Assembly: GCF_004368405.1 (NCBI RefSeq)
Contig: NZ_SBJH01000109.1
Location: 47,192 to 111,191 of the forward strand
DNA length: 64,000 nucleotides
Reading direction: 5' to 3'
Source of the DNA: Olivibacter sp. XZL3
Lineage (GTDB): Bacteria; Bacteroidota; Bacteroidia; Sphingobacteriales; Sphingobacteriaceae
The notes below the pieces were generated by a model. The model did not search any database. It saw nothing but the letters and a program-made list of their open reading frames with translations, and was not told the origin of the DNA. Of this stretch, positions 18,601 to 26,769 are shown in pieces (positions within the stretch are counted from its first letter, which is position 1; each line of letters opens with the position of its first letter). A program made the translations under genes and the position numbers.

Positions 18601-18839
18601 TGAAAACCTAAATAAAAGGCCGTTAAAGAAGTTGCCCCAGTTGGAACAAGGATTTCGTAATTACCATCCGATCCGGTTTGTGTCGATCGTGTGGTTCCTG
18701 CTACAGATACTGTGGCACCAGGTAAAGGTGTTCCATCATTGGCAGAAGTAACTTTTCCCCTAATCCTTCTCTCCTGCGCATATGCCGATCCGATTAATAC
18801 GGCACATGAGAGGAAGAGACATAGTAGTTTTTGTTTCAT
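15621..18839 (-). CDS. SusC/RagA-family TonB-dependent outer-membrane receptor (first pair)
   Basis: A 1072-residue TonB-dependent importer. A signal peptide (about 1-21, ending SAYAQ) is followed by a carboxypeptidase-regulatory-like beta domain (about 24-105), the plug domain (about 115-235) with the SusC signature DAAATALYGARAANGVVMIT, and a 22-strand-type barrel ending in an aromatic-rich strand (NFTFGVTVGL). It works with the lipoprotein encoded 18 bases downstream and energy from TonB-ExbBD. No carbohydrate-degrading enzyme gene lies next to it, so the substrate is open. Its leader contains a short conserved ORF (18925-19014), as do the leaders of the two other susC genes here. No ECF/FecR-type anti-sigma pair adjoins it. 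Confidence 0.95.
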   Translation of the reverse strand: MKQKLLCLFLSCAVLIGSAYAQERRIRGKVTSANDGTPLPGATVSVAGTTRSTQTGSDGNYEILVPTGATSLTAFYLGFQRQVVSIGTGDLLNIALNADVEELAEVVVQVPYGAIRKTAFTGSESTITSKTFENQQVTSFTRSLEGVVAGVQANNGGGAPGTSADIRIRGIGSVNASSSPLYVIDGVPYSGSNVSIATDDIESTTVLKDAAATALYGARAANGVVMITTKRGRTAEPKLTFTARTGFMKRGIPEYDRVSIPQYYEGMWHATRNSLAGGNPANITDEINSAASASLIEGLVYNNTDQPDDQVVLPNGTFNPNASILYQDDWQKELFTTPFRQNYNLSFTGGTEKGNYYVSMGYLDEPGLVRHTGYERFNGRVNANSKIKEWLSAGLNLDGSLGYQDNILGNGTYTTNPFYYSRIMGPIYPVWQRDDQGGFVIDPVTGERALDWGLNSQMGARPYAGNSNLVGSLALDDRSGKIGNANFNTYIEARFLRDFTFKTTLGGNYYNRYTTTYQNSEFGDAANVSGRSTKIQLRQLSYTFNQVLTYDKALTPDHHLNVLAGHENYRLERNFLTATRSGFPFPGNTELAPAATLEGATSYEAYHRIEGYFSRLNYSFKERYLLSASFRRDGTSRFYPGGDDYGNAQWGNFYSVGAGWRISQESFMQNVDWVNELKLRGSYGEQGNEGIVQTRSSDETDPENPTNTNIDNFYGWQSLYELGLNNVNYPGAIISTLPNPNLGWEKNKAFNVGLDFALFNNRIEGSVEWYNRESSNLLFEVPLPTSTGISSIWRNVGTMYNRGIDLQIGYNAIRSEDFDWRIDLNLSHYKNRITKLPEENRADGIISGTKKLMEGEDLYQFWLRDYAGVDPANGDALWYRDELNEAGEVVGKTTTNNINQATFYYHGSAIPDVTGGLSNAFRYKQFDLSVLLTFQLGGKFYDSNYAALMHQGSYGSHWHTDILNAWKNPGDVTDVPRLHNQIAGANAGNAVSSRFLFDASYLNIKNITLGYTFEKSTLSKLGLSNLRVFTNIDNAHIFTSRKGMDPQRAFTGTADYTYPLMRNFTFGVTVGL

Positions 18840-18924
18840 GCGTGTGTTTTTTTGATTAAAATTAATTGATTAAAAAATATAAAATGATAGCATTTATATT
18901 CGAAACTGAAAATTGGTAAATCCC

Positions 18925-19014
18925 CTATTCGCCGGGCTTTATGATTAAGGCATATCCTTTCATATAGGCCCGCGTGGTCGTCCAATGAAGAATAAATAAA
19001 GGATTGTTTACCAT
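18925..19014 (-). CDS. Short leader ORF A upstream of susC, ending LIIKPGE
   Basis: A possible leader peptide whose stop lies 85 bases before the susC ATG. The longest ATG reading is 29 codons; an internal ATG gives MKGYALIIKPGE, 12 residues. The internal start is more likely because a -7 box (19017-19024) would place transcription initiation at or after the first ATG. The C-terminal residues ALIIKPGE-stop match leader ORFs B (26369-26449) and C (31582-31683) although codons differ. The rest of the peptide is not conserved. Function unknown; a regulatory uORF is inferred. Confidence 0.5.
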   Translation of the reverse strand: MVNNPLFILHWTTTRAYMKGYALIIKPGE

Positions 19015-19016
19015 AA

Positions 19017-19024
19017 CAAACTTA
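19017..19024 (-). promoter_or_regulatory. Candidate -7 element for the first susC operon
   Basis: TAAGTTTG on the minus strand, matching TAnnTTTG, about 178 bases before susC. No clear -33 partner. The implied transcript includes the whole leader with its short conserved ORF. Confidence 0.4.
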
Positions 19025-19627
19025 GACCCGCGTTAGCGATAGATATAGAAATTACGGCTGTAGGCTAGAGACAATTCACCTGTTAAGAAATCTTCTTAGC
19101 TGTCTGATTATCCTAAAAAAGCTGGTGTAAATCTATTTCAATACGCTATACCTCAGGGTTAACATTAAACAATTTTAACAATTTTATCAGCAAAACTAGC
19201 ATTTTGAAAATATTTCACAATATTTTTTAGCAATTACGTTAAAAAAGGAAACATAGCACCCATGAAAAACTGAATTCCTTAAAAACTTTTTTGGGCAAAT
19301 CTGAAAGAAGAAAAACTCAAAAAAGAGGCAATATCGTGGTCAGAGGGGATATGGCTAAAAAGCGAAACCGCTCAGCACGGTATGCTATTTCGCTTCAATA
19401 AACTAGTAAAAAAGATTTGCCAACGCGTTACTTATACATTAAAACGAAATAAGAATTGTAACAGTTGCTTATCCAATTAATTTCAAGACACACAATATCG
19501 CAATTGGGGATGCAACAGTTAGGTCGATCATTTGCTCAGATATCATTCTATTCGTTACCTATTTCGAAACATTTACCAATAGATAAATGATTATACTTCT
19601 TCTATGTTAAATGGAAAAACGAGTTTG

Positions 19628-19673
19628 GTGTAAGAAAACCGGCAATTGGTGTAAACATTTACAGACACCAAAC
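19628..19673 (+). promoter_or_regulatory. Candidate LytTR operator: TTGGTGTAA repeats, 21-bp period, plus inverted copy
   Basis: TTGGTGTAA occurs at 19625-19633 and 19646-19654, so the GTGTAA cores (19628, 19649) are exactly 21 bp apart, as at 12913-12939. As there, the first repeat reads GTGTAAG and the second GTGTAAA. In addition GTTTGGTGT (19623-19631) is inverted as ACACCAAAC at 19665-19673. The array ends 46 bases before the ATG of the lipoprotein gene. Confidence 0.5.
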
Positions 19674-19719
19674 AATTTATAATAGATTCGTACTTTACTA
19701 AACAAAATTAATAAAACAC

Positions 19720-21234
19720 ATGAAACATTCCTCTACATTCATTATAGGGCTAGCTGTAGTATTAATGGCTAGTTCTTGTAAAAAAAATGAACCGATTAGT
19801 GACCAAGCATTAACAGCAAATAAAAAGCTAGCATCAAGTGCTAAGTTACTAGCAGTGCCGGTTCCAACGCCTCCGCTAGATTGGGAAAACATTGCTTTTA
19901 TGCCGACCCCTCCGAATACAACCCAGATACCAGTTCCTTGGGCGTCTGGAGCCAGTCGGCAAATTACGCCTGAAGTGGTAAATGACTATAAGAAAAGCGA
20001 CGGGTGGATCTTACTATTTAATACATTTGATACAAATACCATTTCTGATGAATTGTACTTCATTCTGTACAACAAATATAGAGGCCTAATAAAATTGTAT
20101 TATTATATTCCTAATAATGCAAACTTCATTAATTCAACGAATATTGTGCATAAGCTAGGAATAGAAGGAAATTATCCATCTTCCTCAAACTCCCCTATCA
20201 TGAAGTTTGCCGCATCAACATTTGTCGATTTTAACCAAAAAGTTAATATGGCATCAATGCTAGAGCAATGGCAAGTAGCAAAAAGTACTTGGTATGCATT
20301 TGAATACGAGCTAGCGTACGACCAAAACATGGCAGCTCAAAATTTTTCAACATGTAATTTTATTTGGCCAATATCCTCAAATCAGGTAACTAGCATAACA
20401 ATTAATGGAACGCAAGACGGGACCGTCAAGGGTAGTATTGCTCTCCCAGGCTACGACCTTACAGTAAGCCCAAGCTTCAGTTCATCTTCAATTGGGGATG
20501 GCAATATAGTCATTAAGGGCAATAGCGATGTTGAGAAGATAAAGCCAAATATATCTACTCAGCTTTTTAACAGCTTAAAAGATCTCGTAACGAAGAATAT
20601 TACAGGCGGAGTTGGCAGTGTCGTTAAGAATTTATTTAGCGGTATTTTCGGTGGCAAGTCGAATTCTTCAGAAGACAACGTTAACTTAAAAATAAAAGCT
20701 AACGTTAACCTTAGCGGATCACTAACCGGAAACTTCTTAATAACATCCAAAGCTTTAAGCGTTCCTGGGTACAATCAATCAAATACTACGGGATTTGTTC
20801 CTGCCTATAACGAGCCGCTTGGCGTCTTCTATATTTCTAGTAAGCCTAAAATCAAACGAACTGTAACTACTACAAGTAGTAATCAAGCTTATTTAGTACG
20901 TCAGACATATACTATAGTTGACAACTCTTACAGCCTAGTTATTAATCCAGCGGTTTCATCTATAGCAAACATCAGCAATATCACGCAAGAAATAGTATTA
21001 ACTGGTATACCTACCAGCGCGAATGAAATATACGGACAACAAGAAATTATTAACGACAAAACTTACTACACCAGTTTTTCACATAGTGCCCCGTGGTTTT
21101 CAAGCATACTACCAAGGCCTAGGCCCGTCGATATTGGTAGTGTCTCTGTCAGAGTTTCGTTCGACGTAATTCCAAAAGATGGCAGCAAAAAGTCCAGAAT
21201 AGTAAAAACCTTTCTTGCCGATTTGCAGCTATAA
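19720..21234 (+). CDS. Lipoprotein of unknown function
   Basis: A 504-residue protein that I do not recognise. It starts with a lipoprotein signal peptide (MKHSSTFIIGLAVVLMASSC), so the mature protein begins at Cys20 followed by KKNEP. A proline-rich stretch (about 46-70, PVPTPPLDW and MPTPPNTTQIPVPW) leads into a segment reading DGWILLFNTFDTNTISDELY then FILYNKYRGLIKLYYYIPNN (about 105-140), a pattern seen in other uncharacterised Bacteroidota proteins. The middle is beta-rich and Ser/Thr/Asn-rich, with a Gly-rich helix-like patch (about 290-325, TGGVGSVVKNLFSGIFGG). The C-terminus looks beta-structured. It stands alone on its strand between two minus-strand susCD operons and has its own repeat-containing promoter region resembling that of the precursor peptide at 12987. 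A link to that system is inferred. Confidence 0.75.
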   Translation: MKHSSTFIIGLAVVLMASSCKKNEPISDQALTANKKLASSAKLLAVPVPTPPLDWENIAFMPTPPNTTQIPVPWASGASRQITPEVVNDYKKSDGWILLFNTFDTNTISDELYFILYNKYRGLIKLYYYIPNNANFINSTNIVHKLGIEGNYPSSSNSPIMKFAASTFVDFNQKVNMASMLEQWQVAKSTWYAFEYELAYDQNMAAQNFSTCNFIWPISSNQVTSITINGTQDGTVKGSIALPGYDLTVSPSFSSSSIGDGNIVIKGNSDVEKIKPNISTQLFNSLKDLVTKNITGGVGSVVKNLFSGIFGGKSNSSEDNVNLKIKANVNLSGSLTGNFLITSKALSVPGYNQSNTTGFVPAYNEPLGVFYISSKPKIKRTVTTTSSNQAYLVRQTYTIVDNSYSLVINPAVSSIANISNITQEIVLTGIPTSANEIYGQQEIINDKTYYTSFSHSAPWFSSILPRPRPVDIGSVSVRVSFDVIPKDGSKKSRIVKTFLADLQL

Positions 21235-21572
21235 ACGCTAGAAGAACAGCCTGACCTATATAAAGTTTAGGCTGATTCTATATTTGCAATGCGTACTAAT
21301 CCGCGTTCAAACGAGGTTCCTGTACTATAAGCGGAAAATTAGGAAACCTTTCCCATTTTGTAGACGTAATAATGAGAGGAGGAATAGAAAAAACTAGCCA
21401 ACCACGGTAACCTATCGATGGCCTTTGTTCTCAGAACTGAGCACTTTTTAACAACTTGGACTAAGCAAGCAAAATGGTAGCTCGAAAACCGCAAACAAAA
21501 ACTCCGCTGAACAAGCGAGTAGCTTGTCCAACGGAGTAATGAGCAAAATCGCTCGGATAAAAATATCAAGTC
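21235..21572. other. Intergenic region of 338 bases between convergent genes
   Basis: Lies between the ends of the lipoprotein gene and the second susD. Apart from the stem-loop at 21501-21537 I see no gene or other element with support. Confidence 0.6.
21501..21537 (-). terminator. Terminator of the second susCD operon
   Basis: ACTCCG (21501-21506) pairs with CGGAGT (21532-21537) and inner ACAAGC pairs with GCTTGT. On the minus strand the stem is followed by TTTTGTTTG, a suitable T-tract for the susD transcript. Confidence 0.75.
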
Positions 21573-23030
21573 TTATTTATCCCACCATACTGGTTCGTAA
21601 ACGACAACCGTTCCTGGGAAATTTCCATTTGTATTCACTTCATTGCTAGGATAGATCAGTCTGAGCGGCATGCGATCGCCGCCAATCACTGACGCCGCTG
21701 ATCTAACAAGAAAACTTGGGTAGCCTGTACGACGCCATTCCGTCCAAGCTTCAAAACCTTGAAATCCACACATTGCAAAATACTTTTGCGTGATTATTGC
21801 TTTAATTTGCCCCTCCATATCGGCGGGAAGCTGTGCATCTGCGCCGTTTGCAATATAGGTATCAGCCTCGCCCGCTAGGTTTACAGCGCTGAAGCTTTCC
21901 CTGATGCCTTGCTCAAATAAAGCCCTCGTGTCGCCAGAGGCCCATCCCCTTGCCACAGCCTCAGCCTGCAGGAAGTAACTTTCCGCGGCCGAAATAACCT
22001 TCACGGGTGCAGTTGCAGAAGCGGGATTATTTGCATGCCCTCCTACAAGTGCTGATGGAGGAGAAACTTGTTTTCCACTATTCGAACTATAACTTCCTTG
22101 CGGAATATAAGCGATGGTATCTTGACCGCTGAGAGGGCTGTAAAATGCAAACCGTCTTGCATCCCCGTTTCTCACAAACGCTGTCACAGCCGTACCACTC
22201 GCTACTAAGTTTTGTGTATAGCCTAAGTTGACCATCTCATTATACAAAGGGTTTTCGTTACCACCGGTTGTCGAGTAAGCAATAGATGCATCTTCTTCAA
22301 GAAATGTTGGATTACTGGCGTATAACGCTTCAATACCCGCTCTAGCTTTTTCTGCGTCTACTTGAGACAAGCGGAGATAGGCCTTTAACTTCAAGGTATT
22401 ACCAAAAGCTTGCCATTTGCTTATGTCTCCTTGAAAGATCATATCTTGGCTACCAGGCGCTGCAGCGTTTCCTACGGCCAATAAAGCTTGGCCCTGGTCG
22501 ATATACATAAATATACTGTCGTAAACGGTTTGTTGACTTTCGTACCGGGGGCTGCCATACTCGTTACCTCTCAATGCCTCACTCAACGGTATATCGCCAA
22601 AAGCATCTGTTGCCACCTGAAAAGTATATGCCTTTAACAAATAGGCGATACCTCTAAAGTGATCATTTGAGCTTTCTTGATTATTAATCATGATCTGCGC
22701 ATTATTTAGCGCATTGCGGTAAATTGTTAACCACACGCGATCCGTTGCGCTATTTGTCTGGTTGTATTGATCGATAGCGCGGTATTGTGAAGATGAGGGA
22801 TTTTGAGTCCAGTATTGGGCCCACATTCCTCCGTATACCTGAAAGGCATTACCTACAACTTGCCCTATGGACGCTTCTACTGTTGGCAACAACAAACTTG
22901 GCTCGGCAGTGTCTGGATTATTTGGATTTTCATTGACATCCAAAAAGTCTTTACAGCCGTTCAAACCTAAACTAGCAATCACAGCGAGTGCTAATAGGCC
23001 TTTTATATTAAATCTAAATTTCTTTTTCAT
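21573..23030 (-). CDS. SusD/RagB-like lipoprotein (second pair, SusD-like_2 type)
   Basis: A 485-residue surface lipoprotein partner of the SusC encoded immediately upstream. The signal peptide (MKKKFRFNIKGLLALAVIAS) leads to the lipobox LNGC at about residue 26, with mature KDFLDVNENPNNPDTAEPSL, the usual start of the SusD-like_2 group. Helical repeat segments such as YRGIAYLLKAYTFQVATDAF-like text and the ending segment with FQGFEAWTEWRRTGYPSF support the family. The gene follows susC by 12 bases and is closed by a terminator. Ligand unknown. Confidence 0.95.
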   Translation of the reverse strand: MKKKFRFNIKGLLALAVIASLGLNGCKDFLDVNENPNNPDTAEPSLLLPTVEASIGQVVGNAFQVYGGMWAQYWTQNPSSSQYRAIDQYNQTNSATDRVWLTIYRNALNNAQIMINNQESSNDHFRGIAYLLKAYTFQVATDAFGDIPLSEALRGNEYGSPRYESQQTVYDSIFMYIDQGQALLAVGNAAAPGSQDMIFQGDISKWQAFGNTLKLKAYLRLSQVDAEKARAGIEALYASNPTFLEEDASIAYSTTGGNENPLYNEMVNLGYTQNLVASGTAVTAFVRNGDARRFAFYSPLSGQDTIAYIPQGSYSSNSGKQVSPPSALVGGHANNPASATAPVKVISAAESYFLQAEAVARGWASGDTRALFEQGIRESFSAVNLAGEADTYIANGADAQLPADMEGQIKAIITQKYFAMCGFQGFEAWTEWRRTGYPSFLVRSAASVIGGDRMPLRLIYPSNEVNTNGNFPGTVVVYEPVWWDK

Positions 23031-23042
23031 TGTTAATTCGCT

Positions 23043-26000
23043 TTAGAAGGAAACTTTTACGTTAATACCATAATTTCTCAACGACGGTTGTGCAGTAAAA
23101 TCGAATCCCTGAGTATTACCAGATCCAGCGGAGTTAATCTCTGGGTCCGCAAATTGATTTTCTTTAGGCGTCCAGATAAAGAGGTTGTTGCCGTAGAGGC
23201 CCACCGTCAAAGCGCCAAAAGGACTATTTTTCAACTGATCTTTTGTAAATTGATAAGAAAGCGTCAGGTTTCTTAATTTCACGAACGAGCCATCAAGCAC
23301 GCTGACACCACTGGCCATTGCAGGATAGTAATCTTGTTTGTTATAAGTAACATCGGTATTGACGACGCTATTGCCGTTTTCGTCTAGATACACCGAATTC
23401 GGAAAAATAACATCAACACGATCACCGCCTGTTTCAGCAGATGTTCCAACGAATCCTAGAATATCCTTGGTTCTCGAAAAGAACATTCCTCCATGTTTTG
23501 TATCAAACAAAGCGTTAAGAGACCAGTTTTTATAACGAATATTGGTTCCTAAAGACGCTTGGTATTTCGGATTGTAGCTACCTAAATATTGCGCTTCGGC
23601 CGTATTTACCGGAAGGCCAGATTCTGCGTCAACGATAGTTCGTCCCTGATCGTCCGTAGCATTGGTCACCGCATAAAATTCACCGTATGAACGGCCCTTC
23701 GCGGCAACAATCGACATACCGCTAAAACCACCTAAAGTCACTTGATCAATGCCTTCCATCAGCTCAACGACCTTATTGTTATTTTTCGTATAGGTTCCGA
23801 ACAGCTCCCAGGTAAACCCGCCCGCCGTGCGGATCGGTGTTCCTCGCAAAGCTAATTCAACCCCTCTGTTTTGAACTTCTCCTGCGTTGACAACGCTGAA
23901 GCCATATCCCGTCGAGTTTGGAATCGGAATACTTAAGATTTGATTTCTCGAGTTGTTATCATAATAAGAGAAATCAAGCGACATGCGGTTGTTGAAAAGT
24001 CCCAATTCTGCACCAACTTCAAAAGACCTAGTAATTTCAGGTTTTAGGTTAGCATTGCCTATTGTGGTACCAGACATCAAAGCAGCGACATTTCCAAAAG
24101 GAAAAGTAGTGCTACCAAAACTACCCGCAATAGTACCTCTGGAAAAAGTCGTAAGCAATTGATACGGATCCGTATCGTTACCTACCTTCGCCCAGCTTGA
24201 CCGAAGTTTACCATAGCTGATGATGTTTCTGATATTCGACTCCTGATCAAATAGCTCGCTGAAGACGAATGAGCCACTAACACTCGGATAGAAAAAGGAA
24301 TTATTGCCTTGTGGTAATGTTGAAGACCAGTCGTTTCTCGCTGTAGCCTCTAAGTAAAGAAAGTTTTTGTATGACAAGTTTAAATCGGCATAAACGCCTA
24401 CAAGCCTTCTTTTACTCATATAATCTCTAATGATGTTTACCGGTCCGTTACTGTTGGATAAATTATACCAACCCGGTACCACTAAGCCGCCGCTTTCGTT
24501 CGTCGCTGTTTCGCTATCGGACGTATAGCGTTGCCTAATATTATTACCAACCATTAATGATGCACTGAAGTCGTCATTAAAATCATGGGTTGCAGTCACC
24601 ATCAAATCATGAACAATTTCATTGACATTATATTGATCGATCTGATATTTTCCGTTGTTGTTTTGCAAATTGGCAGAAGCTGAGTAATTACCCGTTGTAT
24701 TATCTGCAGGAATAAAGGAGTATTTTGGTGCTTGAAAACGCCTTCTATCGGTGTAGTTGTCCACACCAATGCGCTCTTTTATATCCAGCCAGCTAACAGG
24801 CTTATATCCCACGTTTACATTTCCAGTGATCCTGTTCACTTCGTTATAATTCTTAAAGTTCTCCAGAACCCAATATGGATTTAGCGTGTAAGCCCCATAA
24901 TAACCATATTTATCATCTTGTGGCACGCCATTTTCATCCACGTAGCCATAGCCATAATATTTGTTATTTAAGTCCTTTAAATCTGTCAAAGGAATATCGC
25001 GCGGTGTCTGTAAAACGTTATTGTATACAGAGAAGTCGTCCTGGCCACCGCCTATGGTATTAGTGTTAATCCTATTGTAGTTTACCGAAATACCAGCATA
25101 AAACTTATTGCTAAATTCAGTCGTACCATTGAAGCGTACACCGTATTTGTTGTAAGTATCTTCACTTCCGGGATAAACGTTGTTGAAGTTCGTTGAATTT
25201 AGTCCGAGATAAAAGCTGGTTTTCTCACCACCTCCCGAAAAACTCAGGTTGTTGTCAGAGGTAAAGCCGTTTTTGAAGAAATCTTTTACATTATTTTCAA
25301 CAGCGGAATATGGCTTCGTCAAACGTACACCGTCCACTGCCTGTCCCCATTCCTGCTCCACTCCTGTAAATGGTGCACCCCAGCTCCAGTTCTCCTTTGG
25401 GTCATTGGTATAAGTCGGATTCCCGTTCTCATCGTAGTCGTAATTAAAATAACCTTGTCCGTATTCATTTTGAAAATCAGGAAGCTTCAGAATGGACGAC
25501 AAGGAATTGGTTGTTGTTAATGTGATTTCGGTCTTATCCGCACCTTTCTTTCCACTCTTCGTTGTAATAATCAATGCCCCATTTGACGCACGCGAACCAT
25601 ACAATGCCGCGGCAGCCGGACCTTTTAGAACAGTAATTGATGCAATGTCGTTGGGATTAATATCGTTACCTCTGTTTCCAAAGTCGACGCTGGACAAGCT
25701 TGATCCGCCGCCGATGACACTGCTGTTATCAATAGGTATCCCGTCAACAACGATAAGCGCTTGGTTATTTCCTGCAATAGAAGACCCTCCACGCAGAACA
25801 ATGCGCGACGAACTACCCGGTGCATTGGCTGTAGTTGTAATATTTGCTCCAGCTACTTTTCCCACGAGCGCGTTCAAGGGACTTGTACTTCTACCTTCAA
25901 CCAATTCCTCGTTGTTGATAGTCGGCGCAGAATATCCCAAAGTCCTTTTCTCTCTTACAATTGCATTAGCCGTAACGACCACTTCGCTTAGCTCAGAGGC

Positions 26001-26294
26001 TGACTCTTCCAATATTACGTTAATGGTAGTTTGAGATCCGATTTCAACGGTCTGGGGATTATAACCAATGTACCGGAAAACGAGGGTGGTTGCATTCGCT
26101 GGTACGGTTACGGAATAATTACCATTAGCGTCCGTTTGCGTTCCAGAGCTAGTGCCTGTAACGAGAACGGAGACGCCCGGAAAAGGCACGCCATCGCTGG
26201 AAGTGACTTTTCCGCTAACTCTTCTCTCCTGCGCATGCGCAATTCCTAATAGGAAGACGGAATACAGAAGAAAACTTAGTAGTTTCTGTTTCAT
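23043..26294 (-). CDS. SusC/RagA-family TonB-dependent receptor (second pair)
   Basis: A 1083-residue outer-membrane importer. The signal peptide (1-21, ending IAHAQ) is followed by a carboxypeptidase-regulatory-like domain (about 24-105, RRVSGKVTSSDGVPFPGVSV), a plug (about 115-250) with the SusC signature GPAAAALYGSRASNGALIIT, and the TonB-dependent barrel ending NYGINVKVSF. It pairs with the lipoprotein gene 12 bases downstream. N-terminal sequence resembles that of the third pair closely (MKQKLLSF start), suggesting paralogous expansion. Its leader carries short ORF B. Confidence 0.95.
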   Translation of the reverse strand: MKQKLLSFLLYSVFLLGIAHAQERRVSGKVTSSDGVPFPGVSVLVTGTSSGTQTDANGNYSVTVPANATTLVFRYIGYNPQTVEIGSQTTINVILEESASELSEVVVTANAIVREKRTLGYSAPTINNEELVEGRSTSPLNALVGKVAGANITTTANAPGSSSRIVLRGGSSIAGNNQALIVVDGIPIDNSSVIGGGSSLSSVDFGNRGNDINPNDIASITVLKGPAAAALYGSRASNGALIITTKSGKKGADKTEITLTTTNSLSSILKLPDFQNEYGQGYFNYDYDENGNPTYTNDPKENWSWGAPFTGVEQEWGQAVDGVRLTKPYSAVENNVKDFFKNGFTSDNNLSFSGGGEKTSFYLGLNSTNFNNVYPGSEDTYNKYGVRFNGTTEFSNKFYAGISVNYNRINTNTIGGGQDDFSVYNNVLQTPRDIPLTDLKDLNNKYYGYGYVDENGVPQDDKYGYYGAYTLNPYWVLENFKNYNEVNRITGNVNVGYKPVSWLDIKERIGVDNYTDRRRFQAPKYSFIPADNTTGNYSASANLQNNNGKYQIDQYNVNEIVHDLMVTATHDFNDDFSASLMVGNNIRQRYTSDSETATNESGGLVVPGWYNLSNSNGPVNIIRDYMSKRRLVGVYADLNLSYKNFLYLEATARNDWSSTLPQGNNSFFYPSVSGSFVFSELFDQESNIRNIISYGKLRSSWAKVGNDTDPYQLLTTFSRGTIAGSFGSTTFPFGNVAALMSGTTIGNANLKPEITRSFEVGAELGLFNNRMSLDFSYYDNNSRNQILSIPIPNSTGYGFSVVNAGEVQNRGVELALRGTPIRTAGGFTWELFGTYTKNNNKVVELMEGIDQVTLGGFSGMSIVAAKGRSYGEFYAVTNATDDQGRTIVDAESGLPVNTAEAQYLGSYNPKYQASLGTNIRYKNWSLNALFDTKHGGMFFSRTKDILGFVGTSAETGGDRVDVIFPNSVYLDENGNSVVNTDVTYNKQDYYPAMASGVSVLDGSFVKLRNLTLSYQFTKDQLKNSPFGALTVGLYGNNLFIWTPKENQFADPEINSAGSGNTQGFDFTAQPSLRNYGINVKVSF

Positions 26295-26368
26295 GTGTGT
26301 TTGATTTTAGTTTAATATATATAAAAAGGGAATTTAAGCAACTGCGTAAGATAACCGGTGAGTAGGCC

Positions 26369-26449
26369 TTATTCACCTGGCTTAATAATGAGTACAAATG
26401 TCTTGTCTTGGGTAAAAATCTCCATAAATAAATACCATCTTTGTTCCAT
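26369..26449 (-). CDS. Short leader ORF B upstream of susC, ending VLIIKPGE
   Basis: A 26-codon ORF (MEQRWYLF start; a second ATG at codon 9 gives 18 residues), stop 74 bases before the susC ATG. The last residues FVLIIKPGE-stop match leader ORFs A and C. The stop codon sits between CCAGGTGA and TCACCGG on the sense strand, which can pair as a bulged hairpin. Proposed to be a regulatory leader peptide; not proven to be translated. Confidence 0.5.
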   Translation of the reverse strand: MEQRWYLFMEIFTQDKTFVLIIKPGE

Positions 26450-26709
26450 GTATCATCTTCAAAACTCAAGATAGCATGAACGCTTTTCTCGCCTATTCTC
26501 ACCGACCTTAACATCCCCCCGATGTTAAAAAATGTTAAAATTTTAACGCAAATATTCTTTCTATTTTAAAATTTTCAAAAAAAATAATGAAATGTTACAA
26601 ACAGTAGCGTTCAAACACATTAAAACAGCATTAGAGAAACTTATTGTAACAAATATTTCACGTTCATAATACGTGACTTTTGTCTGGAACAGCGGGCTAA
26701 GTGAAAACG

Positions 26710-26740
26710 AAAAGGCCCTCCCTATTGGGAAAGGCCTCTT
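26710..26740 (-). terminator. Terminator of the third susCD operon
   Basis: AGGCC and TCCC on the left pair with GGGA and GGCCT on the right around TATT. On the minus strand it ends in CCTTTTCG and lies just beyond the susD stop at 26770. Confidence 0.65.
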
Positions 26741-26769
26741 CAAATTATACAAGATCTTCGTTTAAAAGA

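Larger units (their letters stand above)
18840..19719. other. 880-base intergenic region between susC (left) and lipoprotein gene (right)
   Basis: AT-rich gap shared by two divergent genes. It holds, left to right, the susC leader with a short conserved ORF (18925-19014), a TAAGTTTG -7 box on the minus strand (19017-19024), TTAAC words at 19159-19179, and the GTGTAA repeat pair (19628-19654) in front of the lipoprotein gene. I see no other convincing gene in the middle portion. Confidence 0.6.
26295..26769. other. 475-base intergenic region upstream of second susC
   Basis: Contains short leader ORF B (26369-26449), TTAAC/GTTAA words at 26524-26547 and the terminator of the third susCD operon (26710-26740). 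The two GTTAAAA words at 26524 and 26534 are 10 bases apart, followed by TTTTAAC. No further gene is supported. Confidence 0.6.

Noticed and set aside
19121..19130. A further GGTGTAA at 19124-19130
   Set aside because: No second copy 21 bases away on either side, so it does not form the tandem pair.
25492..26034. 180-codon plus-strand ORF antisense to susC
   Set aside because: Its composition mirrors the complement of the plug domain codons; no signal or start context, and no family resemblance.
26215..26514. 99-codon minus-strand ORF spanning the second susC leader
   Set aside because: It overlaps the susC signal peptide region in another frame and reads through the leader; the conserved LIIKPGE frame in the same place is a different frame and is supported by two other loci.
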